This document shows, piece by piece, positions 1 through 6,697 of a stretch of DNA of 10,048 nucleotides. Numbering within the stretch: the first letter of the stretch is position 1; each line of letters begins with the position of its first letter. The notes beneath the pieces are model-generated. The model ran no database searches, was not told the origin of the DNA, and saw nothing but the letters and a program-made list of their open reading frames with translations. Both the position numbers and the translations under genes were made by a program. The DNA comes from Ruminococcus sp. (GTDB taxonomy: Bacteria > Bacillota > Clostridia > Oscillospirales > Acutalibacteraceae), in assembly GCA_023667385.1 (NCBI GenBank), contig JAMPAE010000044.1, positions 1 to 10,048 of the forward strand. The letters run 5' to 3'.

Positions 1-1350
1 GTTTTTGAAAGCCACAGCAGGGAATTACATAAAAAGAACCTGATTTTATGCCTTGCAAGCCTCATTTTTTATGCATGGGGCGAGCCGGTCTATATCGTTC
101 TGATGCTCATCAGCATCTTTTTCAACTTTAACATCGGGCTTGACCTTGAAAACAATGAATGGAAGCCGAAAAAGAAAAAGGCGATTCTTGTTTTTGCTGT
201 TGTTTTCAACCTGCTTGTGCTTGGATTTTTCAAATATTACGGCTTTGCCGTGGAAACCATCAACAGCATTTTTTCTGTCAATATCACTCACACGGATCTT
301 GCACTGCCTGTCGGTATTTCGTTTTATACATTTCAGGCGCTGTCTTATGTCATTGATGTCTATCGTGGTGACGTTCAGCCGCAAAGCAAACTCTTGCCGT
401 TTGCACTTTACATCACCATGTTCCCGCAGCTCATTGCAGGTCCGATTGTTCAGTATTCTGACATTGAAGCTCAGCTTGAAAACAGGAACATCAACATCAG
501 AAAGTTCGCCGTCGGCATCTTGGTTTTCATCAGAGGTCTTGGCAAAAAAGTGCTTTTTGCCAACCTCATCGGTGCGGCATATACTAACATCATTGCCGAT
601 GACGTTTCATCGCTCAGCGTTGTCACGGCGTGGTTCGGAATCATATGCTACACCATGCAGATTTACTTTGATTTCAGCGGCTACAGCGACATGGCGATTG
701 GTCTGGGCAAGATGTTCGGCTTCAATTTCATTCAAAATTTCAACTTTCCCTACACTGCCAAAAGCATCAAAGACTTCTGGTCACGCTGGCACATTTCGCT
801 CAGCCATTGGTTCAGGGATTATGTTTATATTCCGCTTGGCGGAAACCGCAAGGGCACTGCACGCACAATTTTCAACACGGCGGTTGTTTGGACTTTAACC
901 GGACTTTGGCACGGCGCAAGCTGGAATTTTGTTGTTTGGGGTGCATATTACGGAATTTTGCTCATCATTGAAAAATTCGTGCTGAAAGATTTCATTGAAA
1001 AAATCCCAAACCGGCTCAGGCACGTTTTGACCATGATTGTTGTCATGGTCGGCTGGGTATTCTTCTCAAGTGAAAACCTCAGTGAAGCATGGCATTATCT
1101 CATGTCAATGCTTGCGCTCAATCATAATGCATTTTTCGATTCTCAGGCAAAATATTACCTTTCAACGGCGCTGTTCCCACTGGTTGTGATGAGCCTTTGC
1201 TCGTTCGGTTTTGCAAAATCCGTGCCGAAAATTCAAAAGCCATCGGCAAGACTTTCGTTTAAGGCTGTTGGCTATTTGCTGATTTTTGCTGCATCAGTTA
1301 TTTTCCTTGTCAGCGACACTTTCAACCCGTTCTTATATTTCAGATTTTAA
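1..1350 (+). CDS. MBOAT family O-acyltransferase (AlgI/DltB-like), 5' end missing
   Basis: Integral membrane acyltransferase, probably the channel or transferase partner that moves acetyl groups across the membrane onto an extracellular or wall polysaccharide. The reading frame is open from base 1, and the visible 449 residues begin inside the usual N-terminal region (FYAWGEPVY is at about residues 23-31), so roughly 30-40 residues lie off the left edge. Family signatures are clear: RWHISLSHWFRDY (about 262-274), YIPLGGNRKG just after it, and GLWHGASWNF with the invariant MBOAT histidine at visible residue 304. Several hydrophobic segments occur, for example about 14-38 and 61-77, and the end FLYFRF is typical of bacterial AlgI-like proteins. 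The next gene, a DHHW protein, follows after 12 bases and is the usual partner. Internal Met codons such as base 103 are not the start. The family is certain; the acyl group and acceptor are inferred. Confidence 0.95.
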   Translation, partial: VFESHSRELHKKNLILCLASLIFYAWGEPVYIVLMLISIFFNFNIGLDLENNEWKPKKKKAILVFAVVFNLLVLGFFKYYGFAVETINSIFSVNITHTDLALPVGISFYTFQALSYVIDVYRGDVQPQSKLLPFALYITMFPQLIAGPIVQYSDIEAQLENRNINIRKFAVGILVFIRGLGKKVLFANLIGAAYTNIIADDVSSLSVVTAWFGIICYTMQIYFDFSGYSDMAIGLGKMFGFNFIQNFNFPYTAKSIKDFWSRWHISLSHWFRDYVYIPLGGNRKGTARTIFNTAVVWTLTGLWHGASWNFVVWGAYYGILLIIEKFVLKDFIEKIPNRLRHVLTMIVVMVGWVFFSSENLSEAWHYLMSMLALNHNAFFDSQAKYYLSTALFPLVVMSLCSFGFAKSVPKIQKPSARLSFKAVGYLLIFAASVIFLVSDTFNPFLYFRF

Positions 1351-1356
1351 GGAGGT
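1351..1356 (+). promoter_or_regulatory. Ribosome binding site for the DHHW gene
   Basis: GGAGGT directly follows the MBOAT stop codon and lies 6 bases before GTG at 1363. It fixes that GTG as the start and implies that the two genes are translated from one message. Confidence 0.85.
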
Positions 1357-1362
1357 TACACC

Positions 1363-2556
1363 GTGGAGAGCAACCAAAACAACACCGAACAACACGGTGT
1401 TTCCCAAACAGAGCACCGCAAAACCGGAATCATCTGCATCCTCATCAGCTTCATTTTTTGCCTGCTTATTGCGGTGATACCGATTGTGACACTCATCATT
1501 CCGGACAAAGAAAAATCCGAATCGGAAAACCGAATGCTTCAGCAAAAGCCTGCACTGAGCCTTGCCTCAATTGCAGACGGAACCTTCATGAAAAAGTTCG
1601 AGACCTATTTAAGCGATCAGTTTCCTGCACGAGATTATGTTGTTTCAGCCAAAACAACGCTTGACCGCATTATCGGCAAAAAAGAGGAAAACGGCGTTTA
1701 CATCGGCAGCAACAACTTTCTTTTTGAAAAGCAGACTGCCTATGATGTCAAGCACGTGAAAGGCATCACGAACGCAATCAACAAGTTTGCCAAAACCTGC
1801 CCCACGCTGAAAAAAGGTTTCATCCTCTCACCGAATTCAAGCTGTGTGCTTTCGGAGTACCTGCCGACTGGAGTTTCACAGGAAAGCCAGAAAGAGCAAC
1901 TTAAAAAGATTCAGACTCAGCTCAAAAGCAGCAATTTCTCATGGATAGACTGTGCATCGCTGTTTGACAAGGCAAAAAACAAAGATGATTTGTTTTATCG
2001 CACCGATCATCACTGGACAACTGAAGCGGCATACACTGCTTTCAAAGCGCTGATGAAAGCATGGAAAATTGACATCAGCAAAACTAAATTCAGCTTTAGC
2101 GCCGTTTCAAATTCATTTCAAGGCACACTCGCTTCATCATCCGGTGTGCGCAATATCACAGATAAAATTGACATCTGCATTCCCGAAAAATCAAATGATA
2201 CCTATGTTGTATCATTTGAAAGCAGTGGTAAAAAAACATCAACGCTGTTTGAAAAAGATAAGCTCGGCCAAAAAAATCAATATGAAATATTCCTCGGCGG
2301 CAACTACGATAAGGTTATCATCAGCACCAGTGCTGTCACGGCAAACACATTGCTCGTGTTCAAGGATTCCTATGCAAACTGTATGCTGCCGATGCTGACG
2401 CCGTACTTTTCAAAAATTGTTGTCATCGACCCAAGATACATCAGCGACAGCGTTTCAGCCATCATGAAAGAATACAAATTCACCCACCTGCTTTTCATTT
2501 ATAATGTAAACACATTCATCGCCGACACTTCGCTTGTTGATGTGCTGGGAAGCTGA
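1363..2556 (+). CDS. DHHW family protein, AlgJ/AlgX-like polysaccharide O-acetylation factor
   Basis: Membrane-anchored extracytoplasmic protein of 397 residues starting at GTG. A hydrophobic anchor spans about residues 22-47. It is followed by the family's SESENRMLQQKP stretch (about 52-63) and the acidic/aromatic segment ending SDQFPARD (84-91). The name motif D215-H216-H217-W218 sits in FYRTDHHWT, and a second motif, KDSYAN, lies at 334-339. By analogy with AlgX/AlgJ SGNH-type acetyltransferases, D215, H217 and S336 would form the catalytic triad; this assignment is inferred. The C-terminal block after KDSYAN (LTPYFSKIVVIDPRY) is typical of the family. Together with the upstream MBOAT protein it probably acetylates an exopolysaccharide or wall glycan outside the cell: MBOAT supplies acetyl across the membrane and this protein transfers or relays it. 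No terminator is visible after the stop. Confidence 0.92.
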   Translation: MESNQNNTEQHGVSQTEHRKTGIICILISFIFCLLIAVIPIVTLIIPDKEKSESENRMLQQKPALSLASIADGTFMKKFETYLSDQFPARDYVVSAKTTLDRIIGKKEENGVYIGSNNFLFEKQTAYDVKHVKGITNAINKFAKTCPTLKKGFILSPNSSCVLSEYLPTGVSQESQKEQLKKIQTQLKSSNFSWIDCASLFDKAKNKDDLFYRTDHHWTTEAAYTAFKALMKAWKIDISKTKFSFSAVSNSFQGTLASSSGVRNITDKIDICIPEKSNDTYVVSFESSGKKTSTLFEKDKLGQKNQYEIFLGGNYDKVIISTSAVTANTLLVFKDSYANCMLPMLTPYFSKIVVIDPRYISDSVSAIMKEYKFTHLLFIYNVNTFIADTSLVDVLGS

Positions 2557-2559
2557 GTG

Positions 2560-2588
2560 TTTACATTTCAGGCAAACCGATATATAAT
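2560..2588 (+). promoter_or_regulatory. Sigma-A type promoter for the Fic gene
   Basis: TTTACA (2560-2565) and TATAAT (2583-2588) are separated by 17 bases, a near-consensus vegetative promoter. The expected start is near 2595, giving a leader of about 25 bases that contains the AAAAGGG ribosome binding site (2607-2613). The -35 box begins four bases after the DHHW stop. The Fic gene can therefore be transcribed alone, although read-through from the acetylation operon is not excluded. Confidence 0.8.
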
Positions 2589-2620
2589 AGAATCATATTA
2601 ACATTGAAAAGGGTATACTT

Positions 2621-3358
2621 ATGGATTATAAGCAGTTGGAAATCAAACGTGATTTCATAAAAAGCAATTTTCATCTACTTGCAAAAGAAATATATGAAAA
2701 TTATGCAAGCGCATTTGAAGTTGAATATACGCACAACTCAACCGCCATTGAAGGAAACACGTTGACACTCATGGAAACCAAACTGCTTCTTGAGGATAAG
2801 CTTTCAGTGGGCGGAAAAAAGCTGAGAGAAATTTATGAAGTTGTTAACCACAAAAAAGCGTTCGGCTATGTTAAGCAGTGCATTGCTGAGCAAAAAACGC
2901 TTGATGAAAACATTGTCAAGGACATTCACTCAATGCTCATGGATAATATCATGGTCGGCGGTATTTATCGCAATGTGGATGTATATATTTCAGGTGCCCG
3001 CCATACTCCGCCAACTCCCAACGAAATGTACCGCCAAATCAAGGCGTTTTATTTCGATTTAAGCGGCAACAGCCCTGATGCAATTCACCTTGCGGCATGG
3101 ACACACGCAGAATTTGTTAAAATTCACCCATTCGTTGACGGTAACGGCAGAACCGCACGCCTGATTATGAACTATCAACTCATGAAGCACGGCTTTTTTG
3201 CAATATCCATCGCTAAAGAAGACCGCCTTGCGTATTTTGAAAAACTCGAAGCTTATGCACTGGACGGAAACATTGAACCGTTTGCACAGTTCATTGGTGA
3301 ACTTGAAGAAAATCAGCTCGACTTATACATCAACGCAATCAATCAGGCAACTAAATAA
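2621..3358 (+). CDS. Fic domain protein, probable AMP transferase (class II, self-inhibited)
   Basis: Cytoplasmic protein of 245 residues that probably transfers AMP from ATP to a hydroxyl group on a target protein. The core motif HPFVDGNGRTAR occupies residues 169-180, with catalytic H169 and the phosphate-binding DGNGR intact, so the enzyme should be active. An N-terminal inhibitory helix motif of the (S/T)xxxE(G/N) type is present as S40-T-A-I-E44-G45, which places it in class II, where the inhibitor is part of the same chain and its Glu blocks ATP binding. The flap region YRNVDVYISGARHTPP (about 113-128) normally holds the target peptide. There is no added C-terminal winged-helix domain and no neighbouring antitoxin-like gene, consistent with intramolecular control. 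The ATG has a reasonable AAAAGGG site 7 bases upstream and its own promoter. The target is unknown. Confidence 0.93.
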   Translation: MDYKQLEIKRDFIKSNFHLLAKEIYENYASAFEVEYTHNSTAIEGNTLTLMETKLLLEDKLSVGGKKLREIYEVVNHKKAFGYVKQCIAEQKTLDENIVKDIHSMLMDNIMVGGIYRNVDVYISGARHTPPTPNEMYRQIKAFYFDLSGNSPDAIHLAAWTHAEFVKIHPFVDGNGRTARLIMNYQLMKHGFFAISIAKEDRLAYFEKLEAYALDGNIEPFAQFIGELEENQLDLYINAINQATK

Positions 3359-3360
3359 TC

Positions 3361-3400
3361 AAAAGCTGACAGCAATCGTAACAATCTGCTGTCAGCTTTT
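3361..3400. terminator. Two-way hairpin terminator between Fic and the small minus-strand gene
   Basis: A perfect 14-bp inverted repeat, AAAAGCTGACAGCA (3361-3374) and TGCTGTCAGCTTTT (3387-3400), encloses a 12-base loop. It begins two bases after the Fic stop and lies nine bases past the stop of the converging gene at 3410. The A-run on one side and T-run on the other let it act in both directions, though each U-tract is only four bases. Confidence 0.85.
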
Positions 3401-3409
3401 CACTCACCA

Positions 3410-3646
3410 TCACAAATCATCAGAGTCTTGTTCCGGGATGAGGTCATTTTTCTGTGAGGGGATGCCTGTGTACCAACCGAGGACATCTGTTGGCTGTTCG
3501 GCTTCATCACGCCAAGCGGAAATTGCGTTTTCAACCTTCGGGCGGTTTTTGCCCTTTTTGAAGAATTTTTCGTTTTTATCCATTGCTTCACCTGCTTTCA
3601 CTGAAAATTCAAGTGTATCATCGTTTAATTTTAGTTTGTGATGCAA
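3410..3646 (-). CDS. Small conserved-type protein of unknown function ending QDSDDL
   Basis: A 78-residue soluble, charged protein with no signal peptide or membrane segment. It has a basic helix-like region (EKFFKKGKNRPKVENAISAW, about residues 26-45) and a C-terminal block, PTDVLGWYTGIP followed by PEQDSDDL. Small clostridial proteins with a similar PTD-x-x-G-x-YTG and QD-x-DDL ending are familiar to me, but I know no function. The longest start is TTG at 3644-3646, with a stop two codons upstream and no clear Shine-Dalgarno. An ATG at 3581-3583 has AGGTGA just upstream (AGGTGAAGCAATG) and would give a 57-residue protein that keeps the basic helix and the C-terminal block. A TATAAA on the minus strand (3654-3659) would start transcription almost on top of the TTG, which favours the shorter form. 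The gene is isolated: convergent with Fic, divergent from the sigma gene. Confidence 0.7.
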   Translation of the reverse strand: MHHKLKLNDDTLEFSVKAGEAMDKNEKFFKKGKNRPKVENAISAWRDEAEQPTDVLGWYTGIPSQKNDLIPEQDSDDL

Positions 3647-3720
3647 TTTTCAATTTATAAAAACTAAATTCAGTAATTTTTTAAGGAAACTCAAAATGTG
3701 TATCATAAATTAAAACTAAA
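3624..3720. repeat. Imperfect inverted repeat in the divergent intergenic region
   Basis: Arms at 3624-3650 and 3693-3720 match at 23 of 28 aligned columns (four transitions and one gap) around a 42-base spacer. Read outward, each arm contains (C/T)ATCA(C/T)AAA(C/T)TAAAA and then TAAA. Translated outward, both arms read H-K-L-K-L after a TTG or GTG codon, and three of the four base differences would be silent. The region is AT-rich, so part of the similarity may be low complexity. The arms straddle the probable promoter area of the small minus-strand gene. Confidence 0.55.
3654..3659 (-). promoter_or_regulatory. Possible -10 box for the small minus-strand gene
   Basis: On the minus strand these bases read TATAAA, inside the spacer of the inverted repeat. 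No convincing -35 box lies 17 bases upstream, so the call is weak. Its position would put the transcript start near 3647. Confidence 0.3.
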
Positions 3721-3735
3721 AATTAAAAAACGCAG

Positions 3736-3760
3736 TGCAACAAAAACAGTTCAAACCGAC
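3736..3760 (+). promoter_or_regulatory. Possible ECF-type promoter for the sigma/beta-propeller operon
   Basis: TGCAAC (3736-3741) and CGAC (3757-3760) are spaced by 15 bases and resemble the AAC...CGT layout of promoters read by ECF sigma factors. The spacer is about one base shorter than usual. Transcription would begin close to 3768, about 20 bases before the sigma ATG. No good sigma-A promoter is visible here, so autoregulation is plausible but unproven. Confidence 0.3.
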
Positions 3761-3775
3761 TCTTATCTATCGAAC

Positions 3776-3784
3776 GGATGTGAT
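3776..3784 (+). promoter_or_regulatory. Ribosome binding site that sets the sigma factor start
   Basis: GGATGTGAT matches the anti-Shine-Dalgarno complement GGAGGTGAT at eight of nine bases, and its GGATG core is 7 bases before ATG at 3788. The in-frame GTG at 3698 has no such site. Confidence 0.7.
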
Positions 3785-3787
3785 AAA

Positions 3788-4306
3788 ATGAGCTCAAAAA
3801 ATATCGACGTTTTCGTTAACATGGCAAAAGACGGCGACGCTGATGCATTCGGCGAATTATATTCGATTTTTGCATCAGATATGTATCGTTTCGCATATTA
3901 CTACACTTCTTCGGCTCAGCTTGCCGAGGATGCTGTGAGCGATGCTGTTCTTTCAGCCTTTCAAAACATCGGAAAATTAAAAAAATCAACCTCATTCAAA
4001 CCCTGGCTTTTCAAAATTCTTTTCAATTGCTGCAAACAAAAGCAAAAGGAAAAAAGTATTCACGCAATGCAAACCGAGCTTTCGGCAGCCGAAAGCATCA
4101 CAGCGGCTCAAACAGATTACGCTTTACATACTGAGCTTCGAGCTGCTCTCAGTTCACTTTCAACTGAGGAACGTGAAATCGTGATTTTTGCTTTTGCCTG
4201 CAAATATCAAAGCGATGAAATTGCCGAAATGACAGGGCTGAAAGCATCAACCGTGCGCTCAAAACTTTCCAGAGCGGCGGCAAAGCTTCGAAAATCACTC
4301 ACTTAA
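3788..4306 (+). CDS. RNA polymerase sigma factor, ECF (sigma-70) family
   Basis: A 172-residue ECF sigma factor. Region 2 covers about residues 10-85: DADAFGELYSIFASDMYRFAYY, then the acidic AEDAVSDAVLSAFQNI typical of region 2.2-2.3, then FKPWLFKILFNCCKQK. Region 4 covers about 115-172, with LSTEEREIVIFAF and the helix-turn-helix YQSDEIAEMTGLKASTVRSKLSRAAAKLRKSL that reads the -35 element. The start at 3788 is chosen because of the GGATGTGAT site. A 90-base in-frame extension to GTG 3698 adds a Lys/Thr-rich stretch unlike any sigma N-terminus and overlaps the inverted repeat. The gene is followed 26 bases later by a membrane protein with an extracytoplasmic beta-propeller, its likely regulator. 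It most likely controls an envelope response and may control itself. Confidence 0.93.
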   Translation: MSSKNIDVFVNMAKDGDADAFGELYSIFASDMYRFAYYYTSSAQLAEDAVSDAVLSAFQNIGKLKKSTSFKPWLFKILFNCCKQKQKEKSIHAMQTELSAAESITAAQTDYALHTELRAALSSLSTEEREIVIFAFACKYQSDEIAEMTGLKASTVRSKLSRAAAKLRKSLT

Positions 4307-4332
4307 CTTTATATGATAAGGACGGTGCAACC

Positions 4333-6450
4333 ATGAACAACAATGAATTTAATGATTTGGATAACATATTTAACAGTGACATACCACTTCCCGAAAGTCT
4401 TTCAAAAGAAAACATGGTGAAGATGCTGAAAGAAAACAAAGAAGCTGAAAAACATAAGATCAAGCTCTTTCCGAAAATTGTTTCTGCTGCGGCTGCTTTC
4501 GCAATTGTTGCGGTCAGCACATTCTGCGTCAGAACCTATAATGACCGCATGAAACAAATCAGTGCCGAAACCTACACTGACGTTGTTGCAGCAGCCGAAG
4601 CAAACAACGCCAATGCTTCCCATGCAAACGCAGTATCTTCCGCAAACTCACTTGTTTCCGCAAGCACAAACGAACCGACCTATGCTCCACTTGACGTGAA
4701 CGCTGAAAAGCATCCGCTTTCGGCATTTTCCTCAGAAGCAGAATTGCAGAAATACCTTGAAAAGCTGCACAAGGATGATGTTAAAAGAGGAACAGAACAA
4801 GTTAAAAACTATAATACAGGAACAACCATGGCGGCAGCAGCCGCACCGATGGCACCGGACACGGCAGCAGATGCAGCCAAATCAGAATCCATGAACTTCA
4901 GCCAAACAAACACACAGGTAAACGGCGTTGACGAGGCAGATATTGTCAAAAATGACGGCAGATACCTCTACATTATTGCCGACAACGTCACGCTTTCAAT
5001 TGTTGACACACAAACCATGAAAACCGTTTACACAAAAGCCTTTTCGGCAAAGGACAGCAAAAAAACGCTCCTCCTTGATGATATGTATCTCATTGCAAAC
5101 AAGCTTGTGCTCATCGGCTATGAAATGGATAAAATGAGCGACACTGTAAACGTCAAAGACGGCGTCATTTACACCACCTCCTGCTGTTATGCATGGCCGA
5201 TTGCCTCTGATTCGGTCAGCATCATGCTTGACATCAGCGATAAAAGCAACATCACCGAAATCAAACGCAACAGTCAAAGCGGCAGCATCGTCAGCACACG
5301 TATGATCGGCAGCGTGCTTTATGTGGTCACAAGATACGCAGCCGATGTTTATGACAGAAAATCACTTGAGGAAAACTCTGTGCCGAAAATCAACGGCTCA
5401 AAGCTCACTCACAACGAAATCTATCGTGACGCTTCCAAAAAAGACATGGGACAATATGTTATTGTCAGTGCTTTTGATACCGCAAAGGAAAACGAGCCAA
5501 TCGGAAAACTCGCCGTTCTCGGTGACGGAGATGAAGTATACTGCACTGAAAACAAGCTCTATCTGACATCAAGTGAATATGACGAAAGAGCTAAATCGGG
5601 ATTTTTCGATTCAACTGAAATCTATGCGCTTTCACTAAACGGAACCGACATCACATATGTTGCAAACGGCACTGTCAACGGAACAATCAATAATCAATAT
5701 TCCATTGACGAATACAACGGATACCTGCGCATTGCAACAACTGCGTTTACTGATAAATCAGAAGTGAGCTGCCTTTATGTTTTAGACGCCAACCTCAATG
5801 TTATCGGCAAGCTTGAGGATATTGCAAAAGATGAGCGAATCAAAAGCTCACGCTTCATCGGCGACACCGCCTACATTGTAACATTCAGGAACACTGATCC
5901 GCTGTTTGCAATTGACCTGAGCAACCCTGCGAGCCCGAAAATTCTTGGTGAGGTCAAGCTCCCCGGCTTTTCTGAGTATCTCCACCCGGTTGGTAACAAT
6001 CTGCTTGTCGGAGTCGGCTACTCAGGCGATGAAAACAGCGCCGACATGAACTCGGTTAAGGTTTCACTGTTCGACATCAGCGACAAAACCAACCCGAAAG
6101 AGCTTGACTCGCACATCATTAAAAACGCAGGCACTGACGTAAACTATGACGCAAAAGCATTCCTGTACTACCCCGAAAGGGATCTTGTCGGAATCCCGAT
6201 TTACTATGACGTCTATGACAGCAAAGGCGAATGGAAATCGAGCAGCAATCAGTTCAAATTCCTGCAAATTGAAAACGGCAAATTCACCGAAAAGCAAAAC
6301 TTTACCCATCCAACTGAAAATGATTACGGAACCCCATTTTTCAGGGGCAGCTACATCGGCGATATGCTGTACACAATCTCACCCGAAACCGTTATTGAGC
6401 ACAGCATCACAAGCGGACGGGCACTCAGAACGGCAACAATCAGCAAATAA
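4333..6450 (+). CDS. Membrane-anchored beta-propeller protein, probable sensor/anti-sigma for the adjacent ECF factor
   Basis: A 705-residue protein with a short cytoplasmic N-terminus (about 1-44), one hydrophobic segment (about 46-66) and a large outside portion. The N-terminus has LPESLSKENMVKML (about 19-32), which resembles short cytoplasmic segments of clostridial sigma-linked membrane proteins. An Ala/Asn/Ser-rich linker runs to about residue 185 (for example TMAAAAAPMAPDTAADAA). The Beta_propel-type domain (PF09826-like) then begins with FSQTNTQVNGVDEADIVKND (about 189-208) and carries repeated blade-like strands, such as YLYIIADNVTLSIVDT and LFDISDKTNPKEL, to the C-terminus. The start has AAGGACGGTG upstream, and the spacing from the sigma stop indicates co-transcription. 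The role as anti-sigma factor or sensor is inferred from gene order and topology; no classical zinc anti-sigma motif (HxxxCxxC) is present. A terminator follows six bases after the stop. Confidence 0.88.
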   Translation: MNNNEFNDLDNIFNSDIPLPESLSKENMVKMLKENKEAEKHKIKLFPKIVSAAAAFAIVAVSTFCVRTYNDRMKQISAETYTDVVAAAEANNANASHANAVSSANSLVSASTNEPTYAPLDVNAEKHPLSAFSSEAELQKYLEKLHKDDVKRGTEQVKNYNTGTTMAAAAAPMAPDTAADAAKSESMNFSQTNTQVNGVDEADIVKNDGRYLYIIADNVTLSIVDTQTMKTVYTKAFSAKDSKKTLLLDDMYLIANKLVLIGYEMDKMSDTVNVKDGVIYTTSCCYAWPIASDSVSIMLDISDKSNITEIKRNSQSGSIVSTRMIGSVLYVVTRYAADVYDRKSLEENSVPKINGSKLTHNEIYRDASKKDMGQYVIVSAFDTAKENEPIGKLAVLGDGDEVYCTENKLYLTSSEYDERAKSGFFDSTEIYALSLNGTDITYVANGTVNGTINNQYSIDEYNGYLRIATTAFTDKSEVSCLYVLDANLNVIGKLEDIAKDERIKSSRFIGDTAYIVTFRNTDPLFAIDLSNPASPKILGEVKLPGFSEYLHPVGNNLLVGVGYSGDENSADMNSVKVSLFDISDKTNPKELDSHIIKNAGTDVNYDAKAFLYYPERDLVGIPIYYDVYDSKGEWKSSSNQFKFLQIENGKFTEKQNFTHPTENDYGTPFFRGSYIGDMLYTISPETVIEHSITSGRALRTATISK

Positions 6451-6455
6451 CACGC

Positions 6456-6490
6456 AACCGAGGCAGGCAATAAGCTCGCCTCGGTTTTTT
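6456..6490 (+). terminator. Rho-independent terminator of the sigma/beta-propeller operon
   Basis: A 9-bp stem, AACCGAGGC (6456-6464) with GCCTCGGTT (6478-6486), is followed by a run of six T residues through 6490. It closes the operon just past the stop codon at 6450. Confidence 0.92.
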
Positions 6491-6512
6491 CAAAAGAAAA
6501 TTTGTAAAACAG

Positions 6513-6541
6513 TTGACAATCAACTCGCATTCGTGTATAAT
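6513..6541 (+). promoter_or_regulatory. Consensus sigma-A promoter for the tRNA-Thr gene
   Basis: TTGACA (6513-6518) and TATAAT (6536-6541) are both perfect and are separated by 17 bases. This is the strongest promoter in the window, as expected for a stable RNA. Transcription would start near 6548, about 16 bases before the mature 5' end. Confidence 0.93.
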
Positions 6542-6563
6542 ATCAAAGCTGACAAAATCAGTT

Positions 6564-6639
6564 GCTGCTATGGCGCAGTCGGTAGCGCGCATCCTTGGTA
6601 AGGATGAGGTCACCGGTTCAAATCCGGTTAGCAGCTCCA
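6564..6639 (+). tRNA. tRNA-Thr (anticodon GGT)
   Basis: A full cloverleaf can be folded by eye. The acceptor stem is GCTGCTA (6564-6570) with TAGCAGC (6629-6635). The D stem is GCGC/GCGC (6573-6576, 6585-6588). The anticodon stem is CATCC/GGATG with loop TTGGTAA, giving anticodon GGT at 6597-6599. The T arm is ACCGG-TTCAAAT-CCGGT (6612-6628). The discriminator is T6636 and CCA is encoded at 6637-6639. It reads ACC and ACT threonine codons. It is a single-gene unit with its own promoter and terminator. Confidence 0.97.
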
Positions 6640-6642
6640 AAG

Positions 6643-6673
6643 AATCCCGAATGTGAAAGCGTTCGGGATTTTT
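6643..6673 (+). terminator. Rho-independent terminator of the tRNA-Thr gene
   Basis: Stem AATCCCGAA (6643-6651) pairs with TTCGGGATT (6662-6670), possibly extended by G-U and G-C pairs at the loop base, and runs into five T residues (6669-6673). It starts four bases after the encoded CCA. Confidence 0.92.
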
Positions 6674-6697
6674 GTCATTTATGCAGCTATTTTTATC

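Noticed and set aside
103..105. ATG as the start of the MBOAT protein
   Set aside because: The frame is open to base 1 and the preceding residues match the family's first membrane segment.
140..898. 252-codon frame overlapping the MBOAT gene
   Set aside because: Ser/Arg-rich translation with no family motif, wholly inside a strongly supported gene in another frame.
2557..3409. Toxin-antitoxin pairing for the Fic protein
   Set aside because: No small antitoxin gene adjoins it; the inhibitory motif is inside the Fic chain itself.
3698..3787. Upstream GTG start for the sigma factor
   Set aside because: No ribosome site, an atypical Lys/Thr-rich extension and overlap with the inverted repeat; ATG 3788 has a near-perfect site.
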